Origin: Pelosinus sp. IPA-1
GTDB lineage: Bacteria > Bacillota > Negativicutes > DSM-13327
Reading direction: 5' to 3'
Assembly: GCF_030269905.1 (NCBI RefSeq)
Contig: NZ_BSVC01000001.1
Location: forward strand, 310,001-374,000
Length of the DNA stretch: 64,000 nucleotides
Part shown: one piece after another, positions 35,263 to 45,497 of the stretch
How positions within the stretch are numbered: position 1 is the first letter of the stretch
How the letters are laid out: every line of letters starts with the position of its first letter
Program-made: the position numbers and the translations under genes
Notes under the pieces: generated by a model
What the model saw: only the letters and a program-made list of their open reading frames with translations
What the model was told of the DNA's origin: nothing
The model's database searches: none

Positions 35263-36092
35263 TACAAAGAAAATCTTGGGGCGTTTGCCTCACGATAGTC
35301 TTTATGCTAATCATTCTATTTGGACCTTGGCTAGCGCCGATGGATCCTAATGTAGTAGATCTTTCCAAGCGGCTTCAATTGCCAAGTGCGGATCATTGGC
35401 TAGGGACTGACCAATTAGGCCGGGATCAGTTGTCTCGGATTTTGACAGGCGGGCAGATGACGGTTGGGATCAGCCTGATGGCTTTAGGGCTGTCTATTTT
35501 GGTTGGAGTGCCCATTGGTCTTTTTGCTGGCTATCTAGGCGGACGTGTAGATTGGGTACTAATGCGTCTGGTAGATGCATTCATGGCATTTCCGGAATAC
35601 ATTGTTGCCATTGTTATCAGCGGTCTTTTGGGAGCGGGTTTCTTTAATCTGATGTTTGCTATTCTCGTTGTGAAATGGGTGGGGTATGCTCGGCTGGTAC
35701 GCAGTGTGGTTTTGCAAGAAAAATCCAAAGATTATCTGCTCGTTGCCCAAATTAGCGGCGCGGGTAGCTATACCACTCTTAGACGTCATTTGATTCCTCA
35801 TGTGATTGGTCCGGTACTGGCTTTGGCGACCCTTGATATTGGCAAGGTTATTCTTCTGGTTGCTTCCCTTTCTTATATCGGTCTTGGTGTTCAGCCTCCT
35901 CATCCTGAATGGGGTTCTATGCTCAACGAAGGTCGATCCTATTTTACACAGGCATCATACTTAATGATTGTGCCAGGAGTGGCGATATTCTTAGTGGTAT
36001 TTGTCGTGAATTTGCTGGGGAATTGTTTGGTAGAAAAATTCGGTTCAGACCGTCAAGAGGAGGGGCGAGATGGAACTACTGAAAGTCCGTGA
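35259..36092 (+). CDS. ABC permease, NikC/OppC-like
   Basis: A 277-residue permease with the OppC-type N-terminus (WLAPMDPN, then HWLGTDQLGRDQLSRIL near residue 46) and the EAA loop DYLLVAQISGAGSYTTLRRHLIPH. The start overlaps the previous stop by four bases, and the end overlaps the next gene by 23 bases, indicating tight coupling. Confidence 0.9.
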   Translation: MIQRKSWGVCLTIVFMLIILFGPWLAPMDPNVVDLSKRLQLPSADHWLGTDQLGRDQLSRILTGGQMTVGISLMALGLSILVGVPIGLFAGYLGGRVDWVLMRLVDAFMAFPEYIVAIVISGLLGAGFFNLMFAILVVKWVGYARLVRSVVLQEKSKDYLLVAQISGAGSYTTLRRHLIPHVIGPVLALATLDIGKVILLVASLSYIGLGVQPPHPEWGSMLNEGRSYFTQASYLMIVPGVAIFLVVFVVNLLGNCLVEKFGSDRQEEGRDGTTESP

Positions 36093-36921
36093 TTTAAAAA
36101 TTTTCTGCCCGGATAATCGTCCTTTGGTACATAGTATTGATTTTTCCATTCGTGCTGGCGAATGGTTTGCTCTGATTGGTGAAAGCGGCAGCGGTAAAAG
36201 TATCAGTGCCTTTTCTTTGGCAGGACTACTGCCAAATGGACTGCGACGAGAAGCCCAGGAAATACGAATGCTAGGTCAGGATTTGGTAAGTATCTCCGAA
36301 GAAGAGCTAAGAGGACTTCGCGGCACGGATATTGCCTATGTCTTTCAGGATTATCAGAGTGCTTTTACCCCCTACTTCACATTAGGGAAACAGATAGATG
36401 AAGTCATGCGGGCCCATAGGGACTGGACAAGGGAAGAAAGACAGAAAAAAGCTTGGGATGCCCTTACAGAAGTCGGACTGGAAGGGCCAGAAGCTTACCT
36501 GCGGTATCCCTTTCAACTGAGTGGTGGTCAGCTCCAGCGGGCTGCTTTGGCTCTGGCGATGATGATGGAGCCAAAACTGTTGATTGCGGATGAACCCACC
36601 ACCGCTCTGGATGCAATGAGTGCCGCTAAGATACTGGATTTGATGGTTCGGCTGAAAAATGAAAAAGGCTGTGCAGTACTTTTCATTACCCATGACTTGC
36701 GCTGCGTTCGCCGTTATGCGGATCGAATCGCTATTATGCAAAATGGTTCCATTATCGAATCTGGTGAAAAAAGAACGATTTTTGAAAATCCGCAGGAAAT
36801 TTATACTCGCAATTTGCTGGCGTCAGTGCCACCCCTTCATAATGTACCGCGGCGTCTGCCCATAGTAGGGGAAGATCTTTTGGAAGGGGGGGCTGTTTGT
36901 GCCGCTACAAGAAATGCATGA
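36070..36921 (+). CDS. ABC ATPase, NikD/OppD-like
   Basis: A 283-residue ATPase: Walker A GESGSGKS near residue 38, Q-loop VFQDYQS, signature LSGGQLQRAALALAM near 151, Walker B LLIADEPTTALD and switch His in FITHD. The C-terminal part with SVPPLH is the oligopeptide/nickel type extension, but the usual Cys-rich FeS tail of OppD is reduced. One half of the importer's ATPase pair. Confidence 0.9.
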   Translation: MELLKVRDLKIFCPDNRPLVHSIDFSIRAGEWFALIGESGSGKSISAFSLAGLLPNGLRREAQEIRMLGQDLVSISEEELRGLRGTDIAYVFQDYQSAFTPYFTLGKQIDEVMRAHRDWTREERQKKAWDALTEVGLEGPEAYLRYPFQLSGGQLQRAALALAMMMEPKLLIADEPTTALDAMSAAKILDLMVRLKNEKGCAVLFITHDLRCVRRYADRIAIMQNGSIIESGEKRTIFENPQEIYTRNLLASVPPLHNVPRRLPIVGEDLLEGGAVCAATRNA

Positions 36922-37705
36922 TATAGGTAGACCAGAGGTGTTAAGACTTATAGATGTCTGGAAAACTTACTCTGGCGGTCATCAAGCCGTGAAAAGAATC
37001 TCCCTTACCATTGGGCAGGGAGAATGCCTGGGGCTGGTTGGCGAAAGCGGCAGCGGTAAAAGCACTTTGGCTCGCTGCCTTCTAATGTTGGAACGGATGG
37101 ATAAGGGCGAAATTTGGTTAAATAACCGTCCTCTTCATGAATTGGGGACCTCAGGACTTCGTAATGCTCGCCGGGAAATGCAGGTAGTATTTCAGAATCC
37201 GTCGGGATCATTTAATAGCAAGCTGACGATAAAGGACTCTTTATTGGAACCGATTCGTTGCCAAAATAAAGGTTGCCCTAGCTTTTTAGGTAAGAAAAAT
37301 AGCAATGAGGAGGAGATTGCCAGTAAACTGTTGGAAAAGGTTCATTTGCCTGCAAGATATTTGAACTGTTATCCTTCCGAACTTAGTGGCGGTCAAAAGC
37401 AACGGGTGGCTATTGCCCGGGCAATTAGCGTTGAACCAGCCTTAATTGTCTTAGATGAGCCGACTGCTAGTCTAGATGTATCCATTCAGGCAAGAGTGCT
37501 AAATCTCTTAAAAGACCTGCAAGAAGAATTAGGGCTGTCCTATCTCTTCATCTCCCATGATCTCAGTGCGGTTAACTTTATGAGTGAGCGTCTGATGGTC
37601 ATGCAGTATGGAGAAATGGTTGATTTATGTAAAAGTAAGGAACTTTTTGCGACTGAACGGCACCCTTATACCAAACAGTTGTTGAAACTTTTTGATGTGA
37701 AATGA
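36899..37705 (+). CDS. ABC ATPase, NikE/OppF-like
   Basis: A 268-residue ATPase: Walker A GESGSGKST near residue 50, VFQNPSGSFNSKLT, signature LSGGQKQRVAIARAI near 162 and Walker B LIVLDEPTASLD. The start GTG 36899 overlaps the previous gene. It forms the heterodimer with the NikD-like ATPase. Confidence 0.9.
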   Translation: MPLQEMHDIGRPEVLRLIDVWKTYSGGHQAVKRISLTIGQGECLGLVGESGSGKSTLARCLLMLERMDKGEIWLNNRPLHELGTSGLRNARREMQVVFQNPSGSFNSKLTIKDSLLEPIRCQNKGCPSFLGKKNSNEEEIASKLLEKVHLPARYLNCYPSELSGGQKQRVAIARAISVEPALIVLDEPTASLDVSIQARVLNLLKDLQEELGLSYLFISHDLSAVNFMSERLMVMQYGEMVDLCKSKELFATERHPYTKQLLKLFDVK

Positions 37706-37724
37706 GAAAAGGGGATAGAATCAT

Positions 37725-38243
37725 TTGAGTGCACAGGAGATTGTAATAAGAAAGATTGGAAAAGAAGATATTCATGCCGTACAAAACTTCCTACAGCGGC
37801 AGCTTCAGGACCTTTTTTCTCAGGAGGGTCATTTGGCTATTATGGATGATATTTGGGGTTTAGAAAAGTTGTATATAGAACCAGTTCGCAATCAGATGTG
37901 GGCAGCCTTTTCGCCAGAAGGTACAGTTGTCGGGACGATTGCTGTGTGTGAATATAATGATCGAATTCAGCTTTTAAAGAAGCGTTATCCTGATCAGATT
38001 ACAGCAGAAATTGGACGCTGTTATATTGAAAAAAAACTAAGGAGACAAGGTATCGGATCTAAATTAGTAAAAGAAGTCGAAGAGTTTTGCAATGAAAAAG
38101 AGTATTTAACCATATATCTACACACGCATCGATTCTTGCCGGGTGGTTTTAATTTCTGGATAAAACAAGGGTTCACCATCGTAATTAAAGAGGACGGAGA
38201 TGCTCAAATTGTGCATATGGAAAAATCACTCATGCCGAAGTAA
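37725..38243 (+). CDS. GNAT-family N-acetyltransferase-like protein
   Basis: A 172-residue single-domain GNAT protein; the acetyl-CoA loop is in RRQGIGSKLVKEVEEF near residue 108, followed by a beta-bulge strand. The start is TTG 37725 with AAGGGGA upstream. It sits between an ABC importer and a TonB receptor, all behind one riboswitch. It could modify a metallophore or the imported ligand, but there is no direct evidence of its substrate. Confidence 0.8.
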   Translation: MSAQEIVIRKIGKEDIHAVQNFLQRQLQDLFSQEGHLAIMDDIWGLEKLYIEPVRNQMWAAFSPEGTVVGTIAVCEYNDRIQLLKKRYPDQITAEIGRCYIEKKLRRQGIGSKLVKEVEEFCNEKEYLTIYLHTHRFLPGGFNFWIKQGFTIVIKEDGDAQIVHMEKSLMPK

Positions 38244-38288
38244 AATGTCGAAGAAGTGATAAACAGAATGATACGAGGAGAGTGGATC

Positions 38289-40304
38289 ATGAAAAAAATA
38301 GTAAATGAGAAAGAACTTGTACGAAAAATTGCAATTGGTATGCTAATGCCAGTAACTGTTATACTATCAGCAGGAACTGTAAGCGCGGCAGAAGAGACTG
38401 ATGACTTTACATTAGATCCAATTATAGTAACCGCACAACGTTATGCAACAAGGGATATAAATACACCGGCAGCAGTTAGTGTATATACGCAGGAAGAGTT
38501 AAAGGCAACAGGGGCAACTAGTGTGATTGAAGCATTAAAATATAGTGAAGGCATTATTTATCATGCTCAAGGCCCAATGGGCAACGCCCAAGGGACGATG
38601 ACCAGCAAAATTATTATCAGGGGTGTTGAAAAAGGAACATTAGTGCTCATTGATGGTATACCATTAAACCTGCATGGTCGCTATAATTTAGAAGATATTC
38701 CACTAGATGATATTGATAAAATCGAAGTTATCCGAGGGGGCGGTTCAGTACTATATGGCAGTGAAGCAACCGGCGGTGTTATCAATATTATTACCAAGAG
38801 CAAAAAGAACAATAGTATAACAGTGGCGACAGGTAATAATGGAGTGCAAAATTATAATATGAGCTTACAGGCTGGCAAGTTTGGCATAAATTATTCTGTT
38901 AATAAAACAGATGAAATTAACAACATATCAGATGGATATACTCGCAGCACAGCTGCGCCTACTAGTACCAGCTATGTACCCAAACGATATTATGATTTCT
39001 CTGGTAATGACCGGGAAGCGTTGTCTTGGCGCTATGCGTTTGATGATAATTTAGATTTTACACATTCTTATGGTACGAGTAATTCAACCTATTTCTATCG
39101 TCATGCAGAAACAGCAAATGCAGCAACAATTGGCAGCCTGAGTTCAGCAAGTAATTTTGATACCACCTATAATCGTATGCAATTAAATTATAAGAAAGAG
39201 AATATAAAAGCTACCTTTTATTTAAATCAAAAAGAGCTGAATAATAATAAAACTGAGTATTGGGCTACTGTAAGCAAAAAATATCAACAACTGACTACTC
39301 CTACCATAACGAATGGAACTGACAAAGACAGAACGGTTGGCCTAGATATGCAAAATACTTGGAAGGTAAAGGATAATACCTTACTTGTCGGTATGAATGC
39401 ACAAAGAGAAAGCTATGAATCGAAAGAAAAAGCAGATAATGGTGCTTGGGATGGTCGTGATTTTGATCGCAACGTATATTCTCTTTACGGGCAATATGAC
39501 CATAAGCTGGACACTTCCTCCAATCTTATTTTTAGTGCCCGCGAAACTTGGACAGAAGGGGCTGTGGATGATAAAAACTATAATAAGTTTACACCGCAAC
39601 TGCAATATATGAAGAAATTAGAAGAAAACACCACTTTTTATGCTAATGCAGGGATGTCCTTTATGATGCCAACCTTTACTCAAATATATGGTTCTGCCAG
39701 TCGGGTAAAAGGTAATCCAAGCGTAAAACCGCAACAAGGTGAACATTATGAAGTGGGATTAAAACGTAATACTGATACTCATGCCTGGCGGTTAGCCGTA
39801 TTTAACTATGCGATTGATGACAGTATCTCAACGACTTACACCGAATCAACAGATACCTTTACCACTAGCAATGAAGACATAAAGAATACAGGGCTTGAAT
39901 TATCCTGTACTATTGATAATGGCAGGGGCTGGCATACTAACTGGGGCATTTCCTATAGCAATCCTCAAAAATATGAAACAGATAAAAATGGAGCTAGCCA
40001 GGGATGGCACAGATACTATGGCAAGCTGCAACTAAACGGCGGGATAAACTATACCAGTGAAAAATGGAAAGCGGCACTGACAACGAACTATTTAGCGAAT
40101 CGTGAACGTGATACTGATGCTGGTGGAAGTATTAAGCCGATGTTATTAACAGGTGCAAATGTCATTTATAAACTGAAAGCGGACAAAGAGATCTTTTTAA
40201 CAGTAGACAATTTATTTGACCGTAAAGATATTACTTCTCATGCAACATCTGAATACTATACAATGGGAAGAACCTTTCAGTTAGGCTATAAAATGAGTTT
40301 ATAG
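38289..40304 (+). CDS. TonB-dependent outer-membrane receptor, BtuB-like
   Basis: A 671-residue receptor with signal peptide (cleavage near AGTVSAAEE), a TonB-box-like FTLDPIIVTAQR just after it, a plug domain (about 45-160, with GVEKGTLVLIDGIPLN and IEVIRGGGSVLYGSEATGGVINI) and a 22-strand barrel to the C-terminus. I start at ATG 38289 (GAGGAG upstream). It completes the riboswitch-1 operon, giving a route across the outer membrane for a corrinoid or metal chelate. Its plug resembles that of the large fusion protein at 47859-52922. Confidence 0.92.
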   Translation: MKKIVNEKELVRKIAIGMLMPVTVILSAGTVSAAEETDDFTLDPIIVTAQRYATRDINTPAAVSVYTQEELKATGATSVIEALKYSEGIIYHAQGPMGNAQGTMTSKIIIRGVEKGTLVLIDGIPLNLHGRYNLEDIPLDDIDKIEVIRGGGSVLYGSEATGGVINIITKSKKNNSITVATGNNGVQNYNMSLQAGKFGINYSVNKTDEINNISDGYTRSTAAPTSTSYVPKRYYDFSGNDREALSWRYAFDDNLDFTHSYGTSNSTYFYRHAETANAATIGSLSSASNFDTTYNRMQLNYKKENIKATFYLNQKELNNNKTEYWATVSKKYQQLTTPTITNGTDKDRTVGLDMQNTWKVKDNTLLVGMNAQRESYESKEKADNGAWDGRDFDRNVYSLYGQYDHKLDTSSNLIFSARETWTEGAVDDKNYNKFTPQLQYMKKLEENTTFYANAGMSFMMPTFTQIYGSASRVKGNPSVKPQQGEHYEVGLKRNTDTHAWRLAVFNYAIDDSISTTYTESTDTFTTSNEDIKNTGLELSCTIDNGRGWHTNWGISYSNPQKYETDKNGASQGWHRYYGKLQLNGGINYTSEKWKAALTTNYLANRERDTDAGGSIKPMLLTGANVIYKLKADKEIFLTVDNLFDRKDITSHATSEYYTMGRTFQLGYKMSL

Positions 40305-40340
40305 GTTGTATAATTCTATTTTTTATTAATATGCCAAAAC

Positions 40341-40367
40341 TTGACAATCTGGGAAAAATAGTATAAC
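40341..40367 (+). promoter_or_regulatory. Promoter of cobalamin riboswitch 2
   Basis: TTGACA (40341-40346) and TATAAC (40362-40367), 15-bp spacer, same layout as before riboswitches 1 and 9. There is no clear terminator between the BtuB-like gene and this promoter. Confidence 0.6.
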
Positions 40368-40389
40368 TTGTACATATTAAGATAATTTC

Positions 40390-40594
40390 ATATGGATGGT
40401 ATAGGTGCCCTTCGGGGCTTAATAGGGAAGTCCGGTTCAAAGCCGGCGCGGTCCCGCCACTGTAATGAGGAGTAAACCCATGATTATGCCACTGAGACAA
40501 CAGTCTTGGGAAGGTATGGGCAAGCAATGATTCAAAGTCAGGAGAACTGCCTATATAGCAATCACCGATTGACCTGCGAGAGATGGGGAGGGGA
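40390..40594 (+). ncRNA. Cobalamin riboswitch 2 (methylmalonyl-CoA mutase operon)
   Basis: All class blocks are present: ATAGGTGCCC, GCTTAATAGGGAAG, GGTCCCGCCACTGT, TCAGGAGAACTGCC and GACCTGCGAGAGATGGGG. It is nearly the same sequence as riboswitches 1, 8 and 9. It governs a B12-dependent enzyme, which is unusual for this class. Confidence 0.95.
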
Positions 40595-40675
40595 TTTACG
40601 CGCAAGATTCGCGTTTTTTCGTCCTGGCTGTTATGTAATGGCCAGGCTTTATTTATACGATTTCTATACTTGCGT

Positions 40676-40710
40676 TTAACTCTCGGCCTATGCTGGGAGT
40701 TTTTTTATTA
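40676..40710 (+). terminator. Terminator of cobalamin riboswitch 2
   Basis: AACTCTCGGC pairs with GCTGGGAGTT and is followed by TTTTTTATT. A second hairpin at 40623-40646 (CCTGGC / GCCAGG) lies between it and the aptamer and could take part in switching. Confidence 0.85.
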
Positions 40711-40802
40711 CAAAAGGAGGGGGGATAGGTTAAAATGCATCACATGTTAGCTAGAATCAGAAAGCAAGGAGAATAGAGTATATAAAGGAGAGTAGAACAT
40801 AT

Positions 40803-41081
40803 ATGAGTACATTGAAATGGGAACCATTTACGCCCTTGATGGAAAGGATACCGCAGGAGGCACCGGGACTATTAACTGGACTGCAAACATTAAAAAACAA
40901 TATGCCAACTGCAGAGTTTGAAAAATATATTAATTCTCTAACTAGTTTAAAACAAGGTAATGGTATGTTATTGCTTATTACGAAGAAGGAAATGTATCGA
41001 TCCATAATTGAAAGCAAATTCATACCTGTTATTCAAGCTAGTTTTGGTGTAGAACGAGTGCGTATTATTAGTCAGCCCTAA
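40803..41081 (+). CDS. Small protein resembling the DnaA N-terminal domain
   Basis: A 92-residue protein. Residues about 34-90 follow the DnaA domain I pattern: TAEFEKYINSLTSL, a strand GMLLLITKK, then EMYRSIIESKFIPVIQASF and the last strand VERVRIIS. DnaA domain I is a protein-interaction fold; here it stands alone without the ATPase or DNA-binding domains. AAGGAG lies 11 bases before the ATG. It is the first gene of the riboswitch-2 operon, 51 bases before mutA. The resemblance is by eye only, and its role next to the mutase is unknown. Confidence 0.7.
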   Translation: MSTLKWEPFTPLMERIPQEAPGLLTGLQTLKNNMPTAEFEKYINSLTSLKQGNGMLLLITKKEMYRSIIESKFIPVIQASFGVERVRIISQP

Positions 41082-41132
41082 TGGGAAATTGGATAAATCC
41101 TAGAGAATGATGATGAAATGGATGGTGAAAGT

Positions 41133-43310
41133 ATGTCAAATCAGGATGTAGAAAATAAAAAAGCAGTGAGCGAAGATCTGCCAGCACGATTTTTTGCTGA
41201 GTTTCCCTATCCCACCTATGAGGAATGGCGGGCTGAGTCAGAAAAAGCACTGAAAGGTGCAAATTGGGAAAAAAAATTAATCACAAAAACCTACGAAGGG
41301 ATTAATTTGCAGCCGATGTATCGGATGGAAGACTTGGAAGATGTAAGTCATTGTGACTCTTTACCTGGCAGTTTTCCTTTTGTACGAGGTTCCAATGCTA
41401 TGGGATACTTAAATAAACCATGGGAGATCAGCCAAGAATGTGCCGAGCCTTTTTCTACTAAAATGCATGATGTGTTGCAGCATGAATTAAACAAAGGCGG
41501 CACAACCATTCATATCGTGGCTGATAAAGCGACTTTGAATGGGATTGATGCAGATAAAGCAGAAGAGCTGCTGCTAGGAAAAGGCATATCGCTATCAACA
41601 TTAGATGATGTACAACAGGCTTTTCATGGCTTTGACTTAGAAAAAACTCCCTTACTTATCTTTGCTGGTACTTCTGGCATACAATTACTTAGCTTATTTG
41701 TAGCCTTAATGAAAGCCAATGGGAGAGATTATCATAAATTAAATGGCTGCATTGGCGTAGATCCCATTGGCTACTTAGCAGCAGAAGGGCAAGTGGCTCA
41801 TTCTTTAGATACCTATTACGATGAAATGGCGGCGGCAGCGAAGTGGGCTTATACGAATACCAAACAGTTAAAAACAATCTTGGTACAAGGACAACCTTAT
41901 CATAATAGTGGTGCAAATGCTGTACAAGAATTATCCTTTATGTTGGCTACAGGTGTTGAATACTTGCAGGAAATGCAGCAGCGGGGTGTTTCCATTGATA
42001 TTGCTGCACAGCAGATTTCCTTTTCCTTCTCCGTAGGAACTAATTTCTTTATGGAAATTGCGAAATTAAGAGCAGCACGTATGTTATGGGCTCAAATTGT
42101 CGAAGCCTTTGGCGGAGCCCAAGAGGCGCAAAAGATGCATATGCATGCGCGAACTTCCACTTTTACTAAAAGTGTATATGATCCTTATGTAAATATGCTT
42201 CGTACAACAACAGAAGCTTTTTCTGCCATTGTAGGCGGTGTAGACAGCCTGCATGTTGGTTATTTTGATGAAGCTATACGACCAGCAGATGATTTTTCCC
42301 GCCGAATTGCCCGTAATACACAAATAATGCTGCAGCAGGAATGTAATCTAACGCAACCAGTTGATCCAGCAGGTGGGTCTTGGTATATTGAAAAATTAAC
42401 GAGTGAAGTAGCTGAAAAAACTTGGAGCCTGTTTCAAGAAGTAGAAGCAGCTGGAGGTATTGTAGAATCTTTAAAGCAAAATATACCTCAAGAACAGGTA
42501 GAGACTACAGCAAAAAGCAGGGCAGATGGTCTTGCGAAACGCAAAGATGTGATCTTGGGTACGAATATGTATCCTAACTTGTTGGAAAAACCCTTAGAAG
42601 TTCATGCCTTTGACTATCATACTTTTAAGGTACGGCGTAAAAATGAAATAAATGAATATCGCCAAGACATTGACGATGTAGAATGGAAAAGCAGATTAGA
42701 AGCATTGAGCGGGTTCTCTTCTAAAGGTAGAGTAGAAAACTCCTTGCTAGAGGCAACCATCGTCGCTGTTCTTGGTGGAGCTACTCTAGGAGATATTTCC
42801 GAAGTAATTCGTAAAGGGCAGGATGGAGTATCAATCAATCCGATGCATATGCATTCAGCTGATGAACAATATAGAGAGTTGCGCCAGCGTACTGAATCTT
42901 ATATAGAAAAAACAGGCAAGAATGTAGAGGTGTTTCTCACCAACATGGGAGAAATTCCACAGCATAAGGCACGGGCCGATTTTGTCAGCGGCTTTTTGGA
43001 AGTAGGTGCTTTTACCATGTTAAAGAATAATGGGTTCGCTACGGTAGAAGAAGCTGCTAAAGCTACTCTGGAATCAGGAGCGACAATTGCGGTTATTTGC
43101 TCCACCGATGCTACGTATCCCGAATTAGTACCACCGTTGGCTAAGCTCATTAAAACAGGAAATCCTCAAATTACCTTATTTTTAGCAGGATTACCGCCAG
43201 AAGATTTACAGCCAGTATACAAAGAAGCTGGAGTCGATGATTTTATTCATGTTAGAGCCAATTGTTATAAGATGCTTGCCAAATTGCAGAAAGATAGAGG
43301 TATTGTGTAA
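41133..43310 (+). CDS. mutA: Methylmalonyl-CoA mutase small (beta) subunit
   Basis: A 725-residue non-catalytic partner subunit. It starts [30 protein letters not shown]-like text shared by small subunits (residues about 12-40), has a TIM-barrel region to about 530 and a C-terminal flavodoxin-like B12 domain in which the DxHxxG cobalt-ligand motif is absent ([10 protein letters not shown] takes its place). With MutB it interconverts succinyl-CoA and (R)-methylmalonyl-CoA. I start at ATG 41133 (GGTG upstream); ATG 41118 is an alternative. Confidence 0.93.
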   Translation: MSNQDVENKKAVSEDLPARFFAEFPYPTYEEWRAESEKALKGANWEKKLITKTYEGINLQPMYRMEDLEDVSHCDSLPGSFPFVRGSNAMGYLNKPWEISQECAEPFSTKMHDVLQHELNKGGTTIHIVADKATLNGIDADKAEELLLGKGISLSTLDDVQQAFHGFDLEKTPLLIFAGTSGIQLLSLFVALMKANGRDYHKLNGCIGVDPIGYLAAEGQVAHSLDTYYDEMAAAAKWAYTNTKQLKTILVQGQPYHNSGANAVQELSFMLATGVEYLQEMQQRGVSIDIAAQQISFSFSVGTNFFMEIAKLRAARMLWAQIVEAFGGAQEAQKMHMHARTSTFTKSVYDPYVNMLRTTTEAFSAIVGGVDSLHVGYFDEAIRPADDFSRRIARNTQIMLQQECNLTQPVDPAGGSWYIEKLTSEVAEKTWSLFQEVEAAGGIVESLKQNIPQEQVETTAKSRADGLAKRKDVILGTNMYPNLLEKPLEVHAFDYHTFKVRRKNEINEYRQDIDDVEWKSRLEALSGFSSKGRVENSLLEATIVAVLGGATLGDISEVIRKGQDGVSINPMHMHSADEQYRELRQRTESYIEKTGKNVEVFLTNMGEIPQHKARADFVSGFLEVGAFTMLKNNGFATVEEAAKATLESGATIAVICSTDATYPELVPPLAKLIKTGNPQITLFLAGLPPEDLQPVYKEAGVDDFIHVRANCYKMLAKLQKDRGIV

Positions 43311-45496
43311 TGTTAATAAAACCAGACTTTACTAAAATTGCCTGCCGAAAAGACTTTGCGCCATCGGATATGTCTGCATGGCAAAGGGAAGTAGAAGCTA
43401 ATAGTGGTAAATTATTGGATGAATTAGAATTTAAGACAATGGAACAAATTAATCTAAACCCCTTGTATACGAAAAAGGATCTTGAGGGAATTGACCATTT
43501 GCCTTATGTAGCGGGAATAGCGCCTTTCTTGCGGGGACCCTATGCCAATATGTATGTGCTTCGGCCGTGGACGGTACGGCAATATGCCGGGTTCTCTACC
43601 GCTGAAGAAAGCAATGCTTTTTATCGCCGAAATTTGGCTGCCGGGCAAAAAGGTTTGTCCATCGCTTTCGATTTGGCGACACATAGAGGCTATGATTCCG
43701 ATCATCCACGTGTTGTGGGTGATGTAGGAAAGGCTGGCGTTGCTGTTGATTCCATCTTGGATATGGAAATTTTATTTTCAGGAATTCCTCTAGATAAAAT
43801 GTCAGTATCCATGACGATGAATGGTGCGGTGCTGCCCATATTAGCTTTTTATATTGTGGCCGCAGAAGAACAAGGCGTAAAACAGGAATTACTGACAGGT
43901 ACTATCCAAAATGATATTTTAAAAGAATTCATGGTGCGTAATACCTATATTTATCCGCCAGAGCCTTCCATGCGGATCATTGCTGATATTTTCTCTTATA
44001 CCTCACAGTTTATGCCAAAATTCAATAGCATTAGTATTTCCGGCTATCATATGCAAGAAGCAGGGGCCACTGCTGATATTGAACTTGGCTATACACTCGC
44101 TGATGGCTTAGAGTATATTAAGACGGGTATTAAGGCAGGCATGGATGTGGATGCTTTTGCTCCCCGGTTGTCTTTCTTTTGGGCCATTGGTAAGAACTAT
44201 TTTATGGAAGTAGCCAAAATGCGTGCAGGACGTTTGCTGTGGGCCAAGATTATTAAACAATTCAATCCTAAAAATCCAAAATCCATGGCTCTTAGAACTC
44301 ACTCCCAGACTTCCGGTTGGAGTTTGACAGAGCAGGATCCTTTTAATAATGTAGGAAGAACCTGCATGGAAGCAATGGGCGCGGCCCTTGGCCATACTCA
44401 ATCACTGCATACCAATGCACTGGATGAAGCCATTGCCTTACCTACAGATTTTTCGGCTCGCATTGCGCGTAATACACAACTGTATATTCAGGATGAAACC
44501 ATGGTATGCAAAGTACTTGATCCCTGGGGCGGTTCTTATTATGTAGAAGCCTTGACCAATGAGCTGGTCAAAAGGGCATGGAGCCATATTCAAGAAGTAG
44601 AAAGATTGGGTGGTATGTCCAAGGCGATTGATACTGGTCTTCCTAAGATGAGAATTGAAGAGGCAGCGGCAAGACGCCAGGCACATATTGACTCCGGCAA
44701 AGAAACAATTGTTGGGGTAAATCGATATCGCCTGGAAAAAGAAGATCCTCTTGATATTTTATCTGTAGATAATACAGCTGTGCGTTTATCCCAAATTCAG
44801 CGTTTAGAAAAACTTCGCAGTAACCGGGATAATGATAGAGTAAGACGTGCATTAGAAGCCATTACCAAATCTATGGAAACAGGCGAAGGAAATGTATTGG
44901 CACTGGCTATTGAAGCGACCAGAGCCAGAGCTAGTTTAGGTGAAATATCCGATGCGATTGAGCATGTTGCCGGACGGCACAAAGCCATCATTCGTTCGAT
45001 TTCTGGAGTATATAGCAGTGAGTTTGCTGAAGAAGAAACCATTAATAAAGTAAGGGCCATGGCTGATGATTTTGAAAAAACAGAAGGCCGTCGTCCCAGA
45101 ATTATGATTGCGAAAATGGGTCAGGATGGTCATGACCGAGGCGCGAAAGTAATATCTACCGCTTTTGCAGATATGGGTTTTGACGTGGATATTGGACCAC
45201 TGTTCCAAACAGCAGAAGAAACAGCGCAGCAAGCGGTAGATAATGACGTTCACGTAGTAGGTATGAGTTCCTTGGCAGCTGGACACAAGACGTTACTGCC
45301 ACAGCTCATCGAAGAACTTAAAAAGCTTGGTAGAGAAGACATTATGGTTGTTATTGGCGGTGTTATTCCTGCTCAGGATTATGAGTTTTTACGTGAAAAT
45401 GGCGCAGCAGCCATTTTTGGACCAGGAACCATTATTCCTGTTGCCGCAGAAAAAATATTAAAAGAGCTAGGACGTTATTCACAGGAAGTGAAATGA
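43310..45496 (+). CDS. mutB: Methylmalonyl-CoA mutase large (alpha) subunit, AdoCbl-dependent
   Basis: A 728-residue catalytic subunit. The substrate barrel has [20 protein letters not shown] near residue 105 and [21 protein letters not shown] near 196. The B12-binding domain near the C-terminus has the base-off DxHxxG motif in [14 protein letters not shown] near 605, plus [14 protein letters not shown] and [10 protein letters not shown]. Its ATG overlaps the mutA stop by one base. The reaction is the key carbon-skeleton step of the succinate-propionate pathway. Confidence 0.96.
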   Translation: MLIKPDFTKIACRKDFAPSDMSAWQREVEANSGKLLDELEFKTMEQINLNPLYTKKDLEGIDHLPYVAGIAPFLRGPYANMYVLRPWTVRQYAGFSTAEESNAFYRRNLAAGQKGLSIAFDLATHRGYDSDHPRVVGDVGKAGVAVDSILDMEILFSGIPLDKMSVSMTMNGAVLPILAFYIVAAEEQGVKQELLTGTIQNDILKEFMVRNTYIYPPEPSMRIIADIFSYTSQFMPKFNSISISGYHMQEAGATADIELGYTLADGLEYIKTGIKAGMDVDAFAPRLSFFWAIGKNYFMEVAKMRAGRLLWAKIIKQFNPKNPKSMALRTHSQTSGWSLTEQDPFNNVGRTCMEAMGAALGHTQSLHTNALDEAIALPTDFSARIARNTQLYIQDETMVCKVLDPWGGSYYVEALTNELVKRAWSHIQEVERLGGMSKAIDTGLPKMRIEEAAARRQAHIDSGKETIVGVNRYRLEKEDPLDILSVDNTAVRLSQIQRLEKLRSNRDNDRVRRALEAITKSMETGEGNVLALAIEATRARASLGEISDAIEHVAGRHKAIIRSISGVYSSEFAEEETINKVRAMADDFEKTEGRRPRIMIAKMGQDGHDRGAKVISTAFADMGFDVDIGPLFQTAEETAQQAVDNDVHVVGMSSLAAGHKTLLPQLIEELKKLGREDIMVVIGGVIPAQDYEFLRENGAAAIFGPGTIIPVAAEKILKELGRYSQEVK

Positions 45497-45497
45497 T

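Noticed and set aside
41118-43310. MutA as a second catalytic mutase subunit
   Set aside because: The DxHxxG cobalamin-ligand motif is absent from its C-terminal domain, as is normal for the small subunit.
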